Part shown: positions 21,237 to 32,955 of the stretch, piece after piece
How the letters are laid out: each line of letters opens with the position of its first letter
Position numbering within the stretch: position 1 is the first letter of the stretch
Source: Novakomyces olei
Taxonomy: Eukaryota; Ascomycota; Novakomycetes; Novakomycetales; Novakomycetaceae
Length of the DNA: 64,000 nucleotides
Reading direction: 5' to 3'
Assembly (NCBI GenBank): GCA_016906335.1
Contig: JADEYG010000015.1
Span: 1,128,501 to 1,192,500 of the forward strand
The notes under the pieces: generated by a model
What the model was told of the DNA's origin: nothing
The model's input: only the letters and a program-made list of their open reading frames with translations
Database searches by the model: none
Made by a program: the position numbers and the translations under genes

Positions 21237-23060
21237 ATGGAGAAGGCAGTCCAATGGGCACTGGCTAACGGAGCTTTTGTCCACGATGGACTTGAATTTC
21301 GTGCCGTGCCAGACCGCGGCACAGCTTGTATAGCTTCGAGGCAGATTGAGCGTGACTCGGTCTTGCTGCGTGTCCCTACGCGCCTTGTAATCAGCGTAGA
21401 AACTGCGCTGCAAGAACTGCCAGGCCTTGAGCAATTGCAGCTGTCTCCAGTGGCGACAATTGCTGCTCTGCTTGCCTACAAGCAAACCGACATTTCCTGG
21501 TTTTATAGCGAGTACGTGCGCAGTCTGCCGGCCGACTCGGAATCGATACTGCAATGGCGCGAGGAGGAGGTGGTAAAGCTCCTGCAGGGCACTGCGCTTT
21601 TGCCTGCAGCCTTGGAGCGCCGTAAACAGGCGCAGCACGAGTATGCGGCACTCGCTACCGTGTACCCCGACATTAGCCTGCCCGAGTTTCTGCGCTGCTG
21701 CACGTGGGTGACGTCACGAGGGTTTCCACGACGGTTGTTGGGCAGTGAGGGAGAGCGTGGAGCTGAGCCGATTATGCTGCCGTTACTGGACTTGCTGAAC
21801 CATAGCTATGCCACGCCAGTGACGTGGGTGGCGGCTGGCTCAGGCCAGCAGGAAATCTGGTTTTTGTACCATAATAGCGCTAACGAGGGCGCTGAAATAT
21901 GTAACAATTACGGTCCGAAAAGCAATGCTGAGCGTAAGTGGAAAGTGTTGAATTGTCCCCGTCTTGCTTGAGGACTGGAATGGGCGGGGTTGCTCTCATA
22001 GTCGATGATGCTGAAACGATCTTTTAAAGTGTCAAGAGTTGGGTTTCTTTAGATTGATTATTGTCCATGTGGGGGTTATTTAGCGCTAACGAAATTCGCA
22101 GTTTTATTAAGCTACGGGTTTTGTACAGACGACAACGAAGCAGAGTTTGTAAGACTGCGTGTACGCAGCAGCTCTGGCGGTTCTGCTGCTGGCGAAGGGA
22201 CTCGTAAACAGGTGTTCGACGCCTTATCACGGCGCTGTGAAGGGCAATATGTTACGGAAGAAAACGGTTCTGAACTCTCCGGATCCGTTTACCGCGAATC
22301 TAGAGACAGCAAATACCCTACTTTTGAACTGAGATTGGGCATGGAAACGCTACCGGACGAGATGATTTTTTATGCTGCTTGCCAGCATGCCACTGAAAGT
22401 GAGTGGCAGGTGATAATGACTCGTGATATTGTAAATTGTGACTTAAGGGCTTTTTTTACAGATCGCTTGTCACCAAGAACACAGGCCATGGCGTACTTGC
22501 TCCTACAAAACACTCTCGAGTCTAATTTGCAGCGACTGAGAGTCAAAGACTCGGGAGATTCATTTCGAGCGAGACAGGCCGCCTGCTACAGACGAGGCCA
22601 GATCCGTTGTGTTCAGCGAGCTCTTGAGCTTGTGGATATGGATTTAGACAAACACAGTTTCAAAAAGGAAATGATGTCATTATCAGACTTTTTTGCAGAG
22701 AATGGAGAGCTGTGCGCTTCCCTTTTGGCCGCACTTGACCTGCAAAGCATAGAACAAGCGGCGTCAGAGGGAGAAGAGTTTACGCTTTTTGTGCTTTATC
22801 TTCTCCATGTCGCGGATCCTGAGTGGCACAGCAAACAGGAGTGGATTCAAAATTTGCCTCCCATCTCCTTGGGTTGCGCAAAGGATAGATTAGAAGAAGC
22901 GAACGATTTTCTGGCCACAATAGTGGTTCCTATACGCGAAGTGCTTCTTGACTATTACCCAAACGAGATCAGTGCAGATACAGTTGGCTGGGCCATGGAA
23001 GTCGTTGATGATAGAATGGCAGAGTGTGAAAATTGCTCTGTGCTGTTGAAGCTGCATTGA
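21237..23060 (+). CDS. SET-domain lysine methyltransferase (SETD3/LSMT/Rkm-like), 551 aa
   Basis: Exons 21237-21933 and 22102-23060 (1656 nt), with a 168-nt intron. This class methylates lysine, or histidine in SETD3, on ribosomal or other non-histone proteins. The split SET domain starts AVPDRGTACIASRQIERDSV with LLRVPTRLVIS and runs through a long insert. It carries the SAM and active-site core IMLPLLDLLNHSYATPVTW. The EGAEICNNYGPKSNAE motif is completed after splicing by LLLSYGFCTDDNEAEFV. The last 280 residues form the helical Rubisco-LSMT substrate-binding domain. The catalytic tyrosine (NNYGPKSN) and NHS are intact. The exact substrate cannot be told from sequence. Leftover-base phase (c|tt) confirms the join. 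Confidence 0.85.
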
Positions 23061-23238
23061 CAAATCAACTTGAGTCATGAAAAACTCGAAACATTCGATG
23101 GTGCTTGACCTTTGTATGCATCAAATTATATATGGACATCGAATATACATTTGCAAGCCAGAAAAATTTAATAATCAATGCATTAGTACTATAGATTTAC
23201 ACCCACATACTCAGAAATAGTGCATCCGCTTCAACCAA

Positions 23239-24178
23239 TTATGTGTCCAGGTACTCGAGAATAGGGTCACCAATGTTCCGAATCTCTGCGCGCAAAAAAT
23301 TAGTCATTTAACAAAAGTGAGAAACACTTACCGGGAAAACTGCATTTTAAGTCAAACGCCTTTGACAAAACGATCTTGAAAAGCTGTATAACGTCAGTAA
23401 CGAGTCTTTGTAAACAAAATTTGGGTACCTTTTGCACGTTGATTGAATGCGACGAAGAGCAAAAAATGAGCGGCGCGTGCATAGCCTTTGCGTACCGTCG
23501 CGCCTGTTTTGCGATTAGCCTGCGTTAGAACATGTATCACCCACCTGATTAGTAATGAGTGCCTTTTCAGAGTCTGGAAACTGCACAAAAATATCGTATT
23601 TCGTGCCGACGAGGAAAGGTATAGCTTCCTAAAAGCAGTCAATTTTTCAGTTCAAAGTAGATTAGTGGCTCAATTACCTTATTCATTCCTTTTGCCTGTG
23701 GGTACCAGTCTTTTATCGAATTGAGCGTAGTCTTGCGCGACAGATCAAACATGTAAAATATAGCGATTGCTCCTCGTGCTACGAGAGGCAGCATGTTTGT
23801 GAATTCCCGCTGGCCGCCAAGATCCCATACTGTAAATTTGATATTCTGGCCACGGATGGCTATTGTTTTCTCCATGAAATTGACGCCTAGCGTTTGTATA
23901 TAGTCGTCGTCAAAACATCCCTCAACGTACTTCACCATGAGAGATGTTTTCCCAATTTGAGCGTCCCCAACCATCCCGACCTTTAGCACGATCTCGTCCT
24001 CTTCCTCCTCGTCCTCTTCTTCGTCTCCTTCCTCCTTTTCATCAGTCTGTTCGAATGTTTGGCCTGTCCGCCGCGCCGAAAGCTCAGAGCGAGCCATAGC
24101 GTCCCATTCTGAGCTCGCGGCACGTGACGTGACGCTCAAGTTGCTTCGAGTACGGCCGTGCCGCCGCGTCGAGTCCAT
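23239..24178 (-). CDS. SPG1: Spg1/Tem1-type small GTPase (septation/mitotic exit), 252 aa
   Basis: Five exons: 24178-23678, 23628-23545, 23503-23429, 23383-23332 and 23285-23239 (759 nt). Spg1/Tem1 is the GTPase that starts the septation-initiation or mitotic-exit network at spindle poles. After an acidic N-terminal extension (about 62 residues, ending in a D/E run), the G domain reads VGMVGDAQIGKTSLMVKYVE (P-loop), the switch TLGVNFMEKTI, VWDLGGQREFTNMLP and VGTKYD. The spliced C-terminal half gives RRYAKAMHAPLIFCSSSHSI, NVQKLFKIVLSKAFDLKC and the family ending IGDPILEYLD. No prenylation motif, as in Spg1/Tem1. Introns are 49, 41, 45 and 46 nt. In intron 2 a nearer acceptor also keeps frame but gives unrelated residues. 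Confidence 0.93.
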
Positions 24179-24700
24179 AAGCCCTATTATAAAAGGCAGT
24201 TTACGCGTCGCCAAAACGCGATACTAGACCAGCATTTGCAAGTAAGACTACCGCAAGATTGCTTGTACGTCGCAAGCAGTTCTCTATCTGCCTTTTTGTT
24301 ACAGCCAGAGACTGATGATACTTGATATCTGTGCAAGTAATGCTAAAGTGAAAGCGGTCTGCACAAAGATCGCTGCCATAAAATCGTCATTTATGCGTAG
24401 TTATGGCAGGAATATTACTGGTTTACCGAACGTGCCGGTGCCAAGCGAGGAAAACAAGAAAGGCAAAATATTGGTTGGATACGGCAGCCATAAGGGCTGA
24501 TTCAGAGTTTGATCAGGTCAGCGGCGGCCTGCCGTGTTGCCTCGAGTTTAGCGGCAAATACTTGCTTGGATTCCTGGATCCGAGGCCGCTGAGCCGAGTC
24601 GCATCTGCGGCCACCTTGGCGTTTTTGCTGGTCTTTATTCCGGCATTTGTATTCATCCACAATCCTCTGTACTGTAGACCATTGAAGCAAAATTTCAAAA
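24179..24700. promoter_or_regulatory. Divergent region between SPG1 and the Na+/H+ antiporter
   Basis: These 522 bp are GC-richer than most spacers and hold both promoters. CACGTGACGTGACG at 24121-24134 lies just inside the SPG1 first exon. No open frame here has family similarity that I recognise. Confidence 0.45.
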
Positions 24701-27700
24701 ATGTGGCGGCAGTTGAGCGTGACTCGGCCGCATATAGCGTATGCGCTGCTCGGCGGGTTTACCACCGTGTTTATGCTGCTTTCGCTTTTCATCAAGGAAA
24801 AACTTTACATTGGCGAAGCGAGTAAGTCTGAATAAAACATGAAAAATTATGAAAAATTATGAAAAATAATACGGCACTGACACCCAACTCTAGCAATGGC
24901 AACCATATTTGGTATTATTGTGGGTCCACACGCGGCCGACATTTTTTCGCCCAACACTTGGGGCAACGAGGATCTAATTACGCTCGAAATTTCACGCATC
25001 GTCTTGATCGTACAAGTGTTTGCTGTCGGCGTTGAACTGCCTTCCAAATATATGTGGAAGCACTGGCGCAGCGTAGCCATGATGCTTTTGCCTATAATGA
25101 CGGCAGGCTGGGTTATCACGGGTGCTCTTATATATGCTCTATTTCCTGAGCTGAATTTTGTCGAATCGCTCGTTGTAGGAGCATGCGTTACTGCCACTGA
25201 TCCCGTACTAGCAAGCTCGGTCGTGGGCAAATCTAAATTTGCTCGGCGTATTCCGGGTCACGTGCGCAACTTGCTATCGGCTGAATCTGGGTGTAATGAC
25301 GGCATGGCTTTTCCATTTTTATATTTGGCTCTAGATATTTACCTGGAAAGAAATCCGAGGCACGTTGTGCGGGACTGGTTTACGCTGACCATTCTGTATG
25401 AAGTTCTTTTTAGTTGTGTATACGGTGCAATTCTGGGAGTGATGGGTCGGAAAATGATAAAGTTTGCTGAGCGGCACGGCCTTATGGACCGCGAAAGTTT
25501 TCTCGCTTTTTATATCGCTCTTGCTTTTCTCTCTTGTGGTGCCGGTGTGCTGATTGGGACCGACGATTTGCTCATGTCCTTTTGCGCAGGCGCTGCTTTT
25601 GCGTGGGAGTAAGTTGTATATTAAATATTTATTGATATCTCTTTTCCGTCTTGTTTCGAGATCTGGCTTGCCTATTTTCAGCACCGTCTTTATACTTTTC
25701 TTATTTATATGTAATCTCTGGATGTTGACACTAATAATCAGCGGCTGGTTTTCCGACCAAACCGAGGAGTCTCATGTATCGAACGTGATAGATTTAATCC
25801 TCAATCTTTCCTTCTTTGTCTATTGGGGTTCCATCATTCCATGGGAGTATTACAACCGGCCCGATCTCGGAATTACTCCATGGAGGCTTGTAGTCTTGGC
25901 AATATTGGTGTTATTGCTAAGACGTCTTCCTGCAGTCATAGCATTCAAGCCACTAATACCCGATATTAAAACTTGGCGTGAGGCTGGTACGTTGAGGCTT
26001 TATTTTTCCGTTTAATATTGACCATTTTATAGTATTTTGTGGTCATTTTGGACCGATTGGAGTGGGCGCGATATTCACATCTATCCTAGCACGCGCAGAA
26101 TTAGAAACAGAATCGGAATCTCCACTCGCACGGTTACCAGCTGTAGATTCGGAGCATGGAATTGTTATCACCTTGATCTGGCCAATCGTCAGTTTTCTCG
26201 TTTTGTCATCTGTAAGTATTTATTATACTTGTTATTTATTATTTCCAGCCTATGGCTATTTACCTTTTTGACCATTCAATGGCCCGTCTATTCTCAACCT
26301 TTCTTTACAGCCTTTCTTTAGATTGCCTCTTTAACTTTTTCATCTTTCCTTTTTCTAACCCCAGATCATTGTCCATGGCTCTTCCATAGCTGTGTACACA
26401 CTCGGCAAAAAGATCCACCCGGTCGCGCTAACCTTTACAATAACACAAACGCAGGACGTGGAGAACCCGACATGGCTGCAGCGTCTACCTCGGCTGGAAA
26501 TGCATTCTACTTCACATAGACGCCGCGACACTGAGGAAAAGCTGGAGGAGAGTCCAGACAGCCAGATCAAATCCAGCCGTCTTGGAGGACCCATCAATCC
26601 AGCGGCTATTGGCCACAATATTCGGCCGCCAGAGCCTGTGCATTTGTCGCCGTCCGATAGAAGCGAAAGTCCCGATGAACATTCCCCTGAAGCAGGCGAA
26701 GGCCAACAGCCTCGGACACGAGAGGAAGCAGATGCTCAAGCGGAAGAAGAGATTGAAGAGGAGGAAGCCAATGAACGGGCGGACGAGGAGGAGGACGCTT
26801 ACCATCCTTCTATGCATCCAATTCCTACTGCCTCTGACACTCAAGCTCAAGCAGACCAAAGAGCGAATCGATCAAGAAAAGCCAGGGCCATGTACCAGGA
26901 GGGCGATAATCTTATCGTGGAAGACGAAGACGGTGAGGTTATGCGCATGAAGAAGCTCGACCGGAGCCGTAGAGAACAAGTTGAGCCCGTTTACAAGGAT
27001 CATGAACTGGCCAAACGGATCTGGTCTTATGTAAAACGCAACAAGGAATCCGGTAAAGATGCGGCTAAAAAGCCCATTAAAAAGGCACTGAAACAAGTTG
27101 CTTCAGAGCTGCCGGATATTGTAATTGATCCAGTACAAGAAGCCAAAGCCAATGCCAATCGGCCGTCGCGCCCCACAAAGGGACAAAGCTCTGCTGCAAC
27201 TGACGCTGCTACTGACGCTGGTGTGGCCGCCGTTACTGGAGCTGTTGGCGGTGGAGCCAGTGGGACTCGAACCGCCTCACAGGATAGCAATGGTGCTTCT
27301 CGGGCAGCAATGAAGCCAGTCGATCCGGAACGTGCTCGACGCGAGATTGCAGAGCGTGAAGAGGAAACTGACGTCGAACGTCGTCGGCGATTGGCTGCTC
27401 TTGGTCTGAGTGATACTGCTCAAGATGAAGGGAACAACGAAAATTTGAAGCCTCTAGAGAAAAGTGCGAAAGGTGGTGGCAGTATGGACAGAGCCGATGG
27501 AGCCAGAGGCCAAGAGCTTCAGACTGCATCCCGGACAGAGACGGGTAAACGTCGTGACGATCGGCCCACTTCTCTGTCTGGAAGTGAAGCAGAAAATGCT
27601 GTAGATTCTTCAAGCAGCAGTGACGATTATGATGATGATAATAATTCTGATTCTGATTCTGAGAGCCGAAACTCTCGTGCCGAGCATGAACACCGGCCTC

Positions 27701-27912
27701 AGCGTGGATCTTTTCTAAGATTTGTTGAGCCGGAACTACCAAGGGCAAATGATGAAGAGAATGAGTGGGGGGAAGACGTCTCATCGTCATCGAGACTACA
27801 GCCGACGGCAATAAGATTCCACGATAGTGTGGACGACGATAGAAGATCACGCGGAAGTGGTGGAGGACGGAGAAAGCATCACAGGAAGAGACGATCATGG
27901 AATCGTCAATGA
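24701..27912 (+). CDS. NHA1: Plasma-membrane Na+(K+)/H+ antiporter, Nha1/Sod2 family, 935 aa
   Basis: Five exons: 24701-24821, 24894-25608, 25742-25986, 26033-26211 and 26365-27912 (2808 nt). Nha1/Sod2 exports Na+ and K+ in exchange for H+. The N-terminus [20 protein letters not shown] leads through KEKLYIGEA, spliced to [17 protein letters not shown]. The CPA1 ion-binding centre is in [17 protein letters not shown] (TDP), with EIS and [19 protein letters not shown] downstream. Splicing restores [16 protein letters not shown] and [18 protein letters not shown], both hallmarks. About 12 spans end near residue 430. The rest is a hydrophilic tail of roughly 500 residues rich in E, R, D and S, typical of the yeast Nha1 tail that governs turnover and cell-cycle links. 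Introns are 72, 133, 46 and 153 nt. Confidence 0.93.
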
Positions 27913-28320
27913 TTTGTTGTCTATTTTAATTTCTTTGCTCAAATTTTTTATCTGATTTTATTTTGAATCTGTAGTTTCTGTTCTCTGTCATACTCTGTGG
28001 GGAAGGGTTGGTGTTGTACTAGTAAGATATTGTATACTAGCATAAAGGCGGCTTTAAGCCTCCTCTAAACATTTAATATTCTCTAAATATTTGTTTTAAA
28101 TCGTAACTTGGCATTCATACTGTAGATGGGTTTGTATATATAATTATGATTATATTTATTTATATTTATTTATTTATTTATATTTATTTATTTATTTATA
28201 TTCACAATTAATGCTTATGGCTAATCCACATTAACTACGTCATACCCATATGTAGAGCCAATTTAGCACAAATCATTCGACCGATTCAACGCGCGATTGC
28301 AATTGAATTGTGCGGAAATC
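27913..28320. other. Intergenic region with TATTTATT-type repeats
   Basis: These 408 bp follow the antiporter. A (TATTTATATTTATTTATT)n-like block occupies about 28147-28200. The remaining right part serves as the fructosamine kinase promoter. No gene is seen. Confidence 0.6.
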
Positions 28321-29831
28321 ATGAGTCAAACGGTCCCAGAAAACATTTTATCCGCGCTCCCAAAATCTTCACATGTAGTCGGTTTCAAAGGCATTGGGGG
28401 CAAGCTGTCAATTCAAAGATAAGTGCTAATCACCAGGTTCATCATTCTCGAGTGCATTTCGATTACAGACAACTCTTGATGGCTCGCCGCATAACTATTT
28501 TTGCAAAGTAAGGAGATGAAAATTTTTGTCTCTAATTCTCGAGATTGACAGTGGAAAAACGGCGCAAAAGATGATGCGGGCAGAGTACGAATCGCTCAGA
28601 GCTATTTACACAGGTATTTAATTACAATCGTTTAATCTATAAAGGCTCGTTCAGTCTGGCAATGATAAGGGAGTGTTCGAGCGCGTATTCTTGAAACAAG
28701 TTTGGGTTTTCAATTGGTTTTGGTATTTGTTTTATTATTGTAAGTCTAATTTGAACAGCCGTGCCAGGATTTTGTCCAGAGCCAATTGGCACGGGCGCTG
28801 TCTCACAAAATGAAGCACATCGATATTTTATGTTGGCGGGATGGCTTGATATGAGCGGTGCTTTAGATGCTAAAACGTTCGCTGAGCGATTAGCGCGATT
28901 GCACTCATACACTAGTGAAAACGGGAAATTTGGGTTTGAATGCAGTACTTTTTGTGGTTCAACTCAGCAAGACAATACTTGGGTATGTGCCGATTCCGTC
29001 TCGTTTTCTTGTTTATACATACGTGTAATTGTTTATTTCGTTTTACGTATACGTTCCTTTGCGTCTGTATCCTATTTATGTCTTGATTCAGGCTTGCGTC
29101 TGTCTCTGTCTCCTTTCAGTTGTCTTGCTTGCTGATCTAAATGGAAAAGGAAGACAAGTGGTCGACGTTTTTCGCGGAGCGCAGATTGCGACCGATTCTG
29201 CGTCTGAATGTAGAGAACAATGGTCCAGATCCGGAGCTAGAAGGGCTCGTTGATCGTGTTTGCACTCGCGTCGTACCTCGTCTTTTAGGGCATTTAAATG
29301 TTAAACCCGCTTTAACGCACGGCGATTTGTATGCGACTGTTTTTTGTCTCATTACTCAATGCCCTCGTCTTGTTTTTTATTTTTACTTATTTTGATAGAT
29401 TTGGGTTTATTTTGTTCTTTTGCTCTTTTTTTTCTTTTTTTTAAATTTTCCGTCTTATTTTTAACTTATTCAGTGCATTTCAAATCATGTTCACTTTATG
29501 TTCTTTGATTTTAGATTTCTATTTTTAAACGCATCAGCCTAATCGTAGATGGAGCGGAAACGCAGCCGGGTCCGTACTGTTTGATCCGAGCGCAGCTTTT
29601 ACTCACAACGAGTACGAACTTGGTATAATGATCATGTTTGGGGGCTTTGGCCGGGTTATTCCTCATTACCATCGCCATATCCCAAAAGCAGAGCCGGTGG
29701 CTGAGTATGATGACCGTGTGAGCCTGTATATGTCGTACCACGAGCTCAACCACTCTGGGATTTTTGGCGGGGGAGGCTACCGCTCATCTGCGATGAACAA
29801 CCTCAAGCGTTTAGTGCAAAAATATGGATAG
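28321..29831 (+). CDS. Fructosamine/ketosamine 3-kinase (FN3K family), 301 aa
   Basis: Six exons: 28321-28399, 28437-28507, 28544-28613, 28759-28982, 29150-29328 and 29549-29831 (906 nt). FN3K phosphorylates the 3-OH of sugars bound to protein amines, which leads to deglycation. The spliced N-lobe has GIGGSSFSSAFRLQTTLDGS then YFCK (ATP lysine), and MMRAEYESLRAIY. EDKWSTFFAERRLRPIL opens the C-lobe. The catalytic loop, split by an intron, reads THGDL|WSGNAAGSVLFDPS, giving HGDLWxGN and the DPS metal motif. GIMIMFGGF and ELNHSGIFGGGGY complete the family. Length is close to human FN3K (309). The first intron has a GC donor (GCAAGC); no GT donor gives a usable frame. Introns are 37, 36, 145, 167 and 220 nt. 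Confidence 0.92.
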
Positions 29832-30217
29832 AATTTGTAGAATTGGGAATAATTGTTGGCAGTGAATGTTATTAGAATCATTAAAAGTAATAGACTACAG
29901 TTTGGAACAGTAAATTCGTGTTTGAGACCTCTGTACTCACAGTATACTCACACTGATCCGCTTTCTGCCCCAGTCCGATTTGCTGATTCCCATTTTGCCT
30001 GATTCCGGGTCTCCGTGCCAAGTCTCTGAATAAAGTCTAGACACATTCGATTCTGCGCAAGTTCGAATCCGTAACAGGACCGTACTTATTAACGTTGATT
30101 GACGGTACCTGAAACAATGGAGCACCAAAGAACAAAGTTTCGCCAAAGATTCGTGGATTCTTCGAGTAGTAATGAGTAGTAATTCAAGTCTTTGCCCTAT
30201 TTACCCGCGAAACCGTC
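29832..30217. other. Convergent spacer, no supported gene
   Basis: These 386 bp lie between the stops of FN3K and the CENP-W-like gene. Short minus-strand frames exist (for example around 30146-29937) but none matches a family, and no consistent splice set was found. Confidence 0.4.
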
Positions 30218-30509
30218 TCAACGTTTTCTTTGCTGTTAATATTCATTTGCAGCCAATGACGTCAAGTAACCATTACCTCCAACGAGCGTGTCACGTGAAC
30301 TGCGCGGACTTGCTTGTCGGTGCCGCTCGCTGCTTCCGCCTCGCGCAGTAATGACTGAATAAACAAGCAGTATTCTAGATAAATCTACGGGTCAATACAT
30401 GACGCACTCGAGGTCTGCTTACCAGGGCCTCTGCGTTTTTACTGACAGGCCGGCCAGTGTGGGCTTTAACGATGCCACGCATCTTGTGGTTTGGGTACAA
30501 CGGCTTCAT
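30218..30509 (-). CDS. CENP-W-like histone-fold protein, 69 aa
   Basis: Three exons: 30509-30423, 30384-30277 and 30232-30218 (210 nt). CENP-W pairs with CENP-T in the inner kinetochore. The product starts MKPLYPNHKMRGIVKAHTGR and continues VSKNAEALIYLEYCLFIQSL, LREAEAASGTDKQVRAVHVT, RSLEQRKR. The pattern (K-x-x-V-K-x-H, then VS-x-N-A-x-x-L, a long central helix and a basic V-x-A-x-HV strand) is what I recall for the CENP-W histone fold. Introns are 38 and 44 nt (acceptors after TTGACCCGTAG and ATTAACAG). In the first intron a nearer acceptor (TCTAG) breaks the frame. The last exon is only 15 nt. The tail is shorter than in animal CENP-W (88). It could be another small histone-fold protein (Mhf-type). 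Confidence 0.6.
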
Positions 30510-30881
30510 GGCGGACAGGCACAGCGAGATTTGTTTGCATAGTAAATAAAGCAACAGCAATTTGTCTTACTTTACCTGATAATCAAGTAGTATACAGTGC
30601 GATGGGTTTACTGCACACACCACCGAGATTTTATAATATGAATCTCTATCATAGGCCGCAAGTAAACAATAAATTATTTTGTTACGTAATCATGCCATAT
30701 ACTGCCCACACTAACCCTAACCCTGTTAGAAATATGTCAGTAAGAGCGGTCGAACGCATTGGCTTTGTTCACGACGTTGGACGTTGTATAGCGAATCTTC
30801 CATTATCTAATTGCACAGTCTATCCAAATGTACATTTACAGATCCTGTATACGTACCGATTCGAAGGACACGCGGCGTAAT
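30510..30881. other. Spacer upstream of CENP-W-like gene with a telobox
   Basis: These 372 bp hold the CENP-W-like promoter and the MED1 3' end. CTAACCCTAACCCTG at about 30711-30725 is a double telomere-like motif about 200 bp upstream of the CENP-W-like start. Several short plus-strand frames are open but have no family pattern. Confidence 0.45.
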
Positions 30882-32762
30882 CTATGTGATGGCTCGGAAA
30901 AAGGATTCAATTGCCAACGGAATATCTTGACAAACATTGATCCGCTGCTGCAACAATTCTGTGATTTTTTCCGGTCCCAGGTCCGGGGTAGCACCCCTCT
31001 CAATGGTCGTGACCCGCACTAGTGCCTCAGTCGTGTCTGACGAAGGCTCTTCAACGGCCAGCCGAAAAGTCAATGGACGTGAATGCCAGAGACAGTCAAC
31101 GTGGATAGAAATGGAACTAGCGTCAGCTACTGCGTATACAGAGACAGCTTCATCGTTCATCAAAGTCTCGTCCGCCGCAGTGAAAGGTGATCCATGAAAG
31201 CTTTGCCAAAGACTGCTGAACATCGCGGATTGGCGTAATCGCTTTACTAAAAGCGGCAAGGCAGACAAGTTCTTGAGGTAGATTTTGTTGACTTGCCGCT
31301 GCGATTTTGTTTCGCCTTCTAAGGGACTTTGTGCTACATGAATTCGGTAGACGTGAGATGCGTCGTCGATACAAAGATCTCGTTTGAAAAGCGTTCGATC
31401 CGGGCAGACAAGATCTATTCGACGATTAGAGGTGCAGAAGGGCTCGCCGGGTATGAAATCTATTCCGCAATCGGCAAAGGCATATTCAGATGACTTCAAT
31501 GAATCAACACCGATTGGGACGTTTAAGGGCGGGTATAACTCAACCACAAGGCCAAGAGTTCCCGAAGGTTGTACAGATTGTTGAGCATCGCTGATGTATT
31601 AGTGATTTTCAAAATAGCAAATTCGTCAATGTGTAAATTTTTAGTTCTAATAGGACCTGCTCTAGAGATGAAACGTTATTGCTTTCATGCAGAAGACAAT
31701 GAATGATTTAAAAAATAAAATGCAATAGCAAGAGAAAAATTGTATTACAATTGCGAGAGCCAATCGGCTGTAGAGTTCGGAGCACGCATAGCGAGATGGC
31801 CAAACTCGGCTGGCAATTCCGAGAATCCAAAAGCCATTCGAAGTTCTTTGCGAGAGCCTTCCGGTAAAGGTATTGCGGAATGACTTTTCCAGTAGAGAAT
31901 CGAAGGTCCAGGTATCCCTTTGCAGTTTTTTGCAGCGATTCCGTAAGCATTTTCAAATTGCAGAGGTGAAGACTGCTGCTTCTCTGTGAAAGCAGCAGAT
32001 AAATAGTCGACACTTCGAAACAGATCGGTTCCCTCTGGAGCGGATAACGTGTCTAAACGTGCTAATCGTGCTATTTGCCCTGCAAACGCGTCTAAAGTAC
32101 TATTAGAACTGGCAAGATGGGAAGACAAAGCTTCATTTAGAGCGTCATCACTACGCGAAGTTTGACTGTCTCCTCCATCAGCCAAATGTACGCGCACTAA
32201 AAGTTGTGAGCCTGATTTAGTGTGAATACTGTTCGACTCTGTACTCGTGTCTTTGCCCGGTTCAGTGGACGCGTCTTTCTCTTTTTTGACTGTCTGCATT
32301 AGTAATTGACCCTGTTCAATAATCTTCAGCCTTATTGCCGTCTACTCTTGTACCATTAGCTGCGTCGTCAAGTCGTATATTTTTCTTTTTGACGTCATTC
32401 TCTTCCTTTACAGGGCTGTTTGCAACAGGATTTGGTTGGCGCATTGCCACCTGTTATCAGTACGAATTATTCGGGAAAGAGAAAACGGACTTGAAACACA
32501 AAATAAATCGAGACCAAGGAGTAAACTTACATCAACAAGCATAATCTTACCGCTGATGCTGATGACGGTAGACTCATTGGTATCATCGACAAAGCAATCG
32601 AGCCTTTTCCAGATTAGACGGCTGTAAACAAGAGTCATACTTGAGTCTTCGAGCTAATCGCTGAACGCCTTCTTGCGTGAAAGCGCCAAAAGAACGGTGT
32701 TCGAGCCATTTATAGGCCGTAGAAATAACTTGCTTGCGATCGTACAATGCCGTCGGCGCCAT
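30882..32762 (-). CDS. MED1: Mediator subunit MED1 (fungal type), 517 aa
   Basis: Five exons: 32762-32641, 32603-32531, 32450-32346, 32293-31749 and 31590-30882 (1554 nt). Med1 is a Middle-module subunit of Mediator. The N-terminus gives HRSFGAFTQEGVQRLARRLK, spliced to LDCFVDDTNESTVISISGKI-MLVD; this RLxxRxx...TVxIxGKIxLVD pattern is what I recall for fungal Med1. Later segments include LDAFAGQIARLARLD, the SQF|DAQQS splice, GLVVELYPPLN and LSALPLLVKRLRQSAMFSSL, near the family's LPxLLxxLRQQ motif. Introns are 37, 80, 52 and 158 nt, and all phases fit. The donor of intron 3 (GTAGAC) was chosen to avoid a stop; it is the least certain join. It is divergent from a PEX39-like gene, 193 bp apart. 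Confidence 0.7.
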
Positions 32763-32955
32763 TCAATCATTTTATGTGCGCAAGCGCCCAAACATGCAGC
32801 TCTTTCTCGGAAATTTAATTGGCAATTATTTCGAGCAACATTTAATTGCCTGCCTCATTGATATTTCCTCATTTATTTATTTATCTATTTATCTATGTAT
32901 TGTTTTTGTCAATCATCTTTCCCCATAAATTTGTAAATAATTCCAGATAAATATT
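32763..32955. promoter_or_regulatory. 193-bp bidirectional promoter of MED1 and PEX39-like gene
   Basis: This is all of the sequence between the two start codons. The right half has a run of TTATTTATTTATCTATTTATC (about 32873-32894). Specific sites cannot be named. Confidence 0.45.

Noticed and set aside
23504-23544. Nearer acceptor in SPG1 intron 2 (after CTAACGCAG)
   Set aside because: It keeps a frame open but replaces the conserved RYAKAMHAPLIFCSSSHSIN segment with unrelated residues.
27233-27898. Minus-strand frame of 221 codons, histidine-rich
   Set aside because: Antisense of the acidic tail of the Na+/H+ antiporter.
30050-30075. tRNA B-box-like sequence (GTTCGAATCC)
   Set aside because: No A box at the right distance and the flanking bases cannot form a T stem or acceptor stem.
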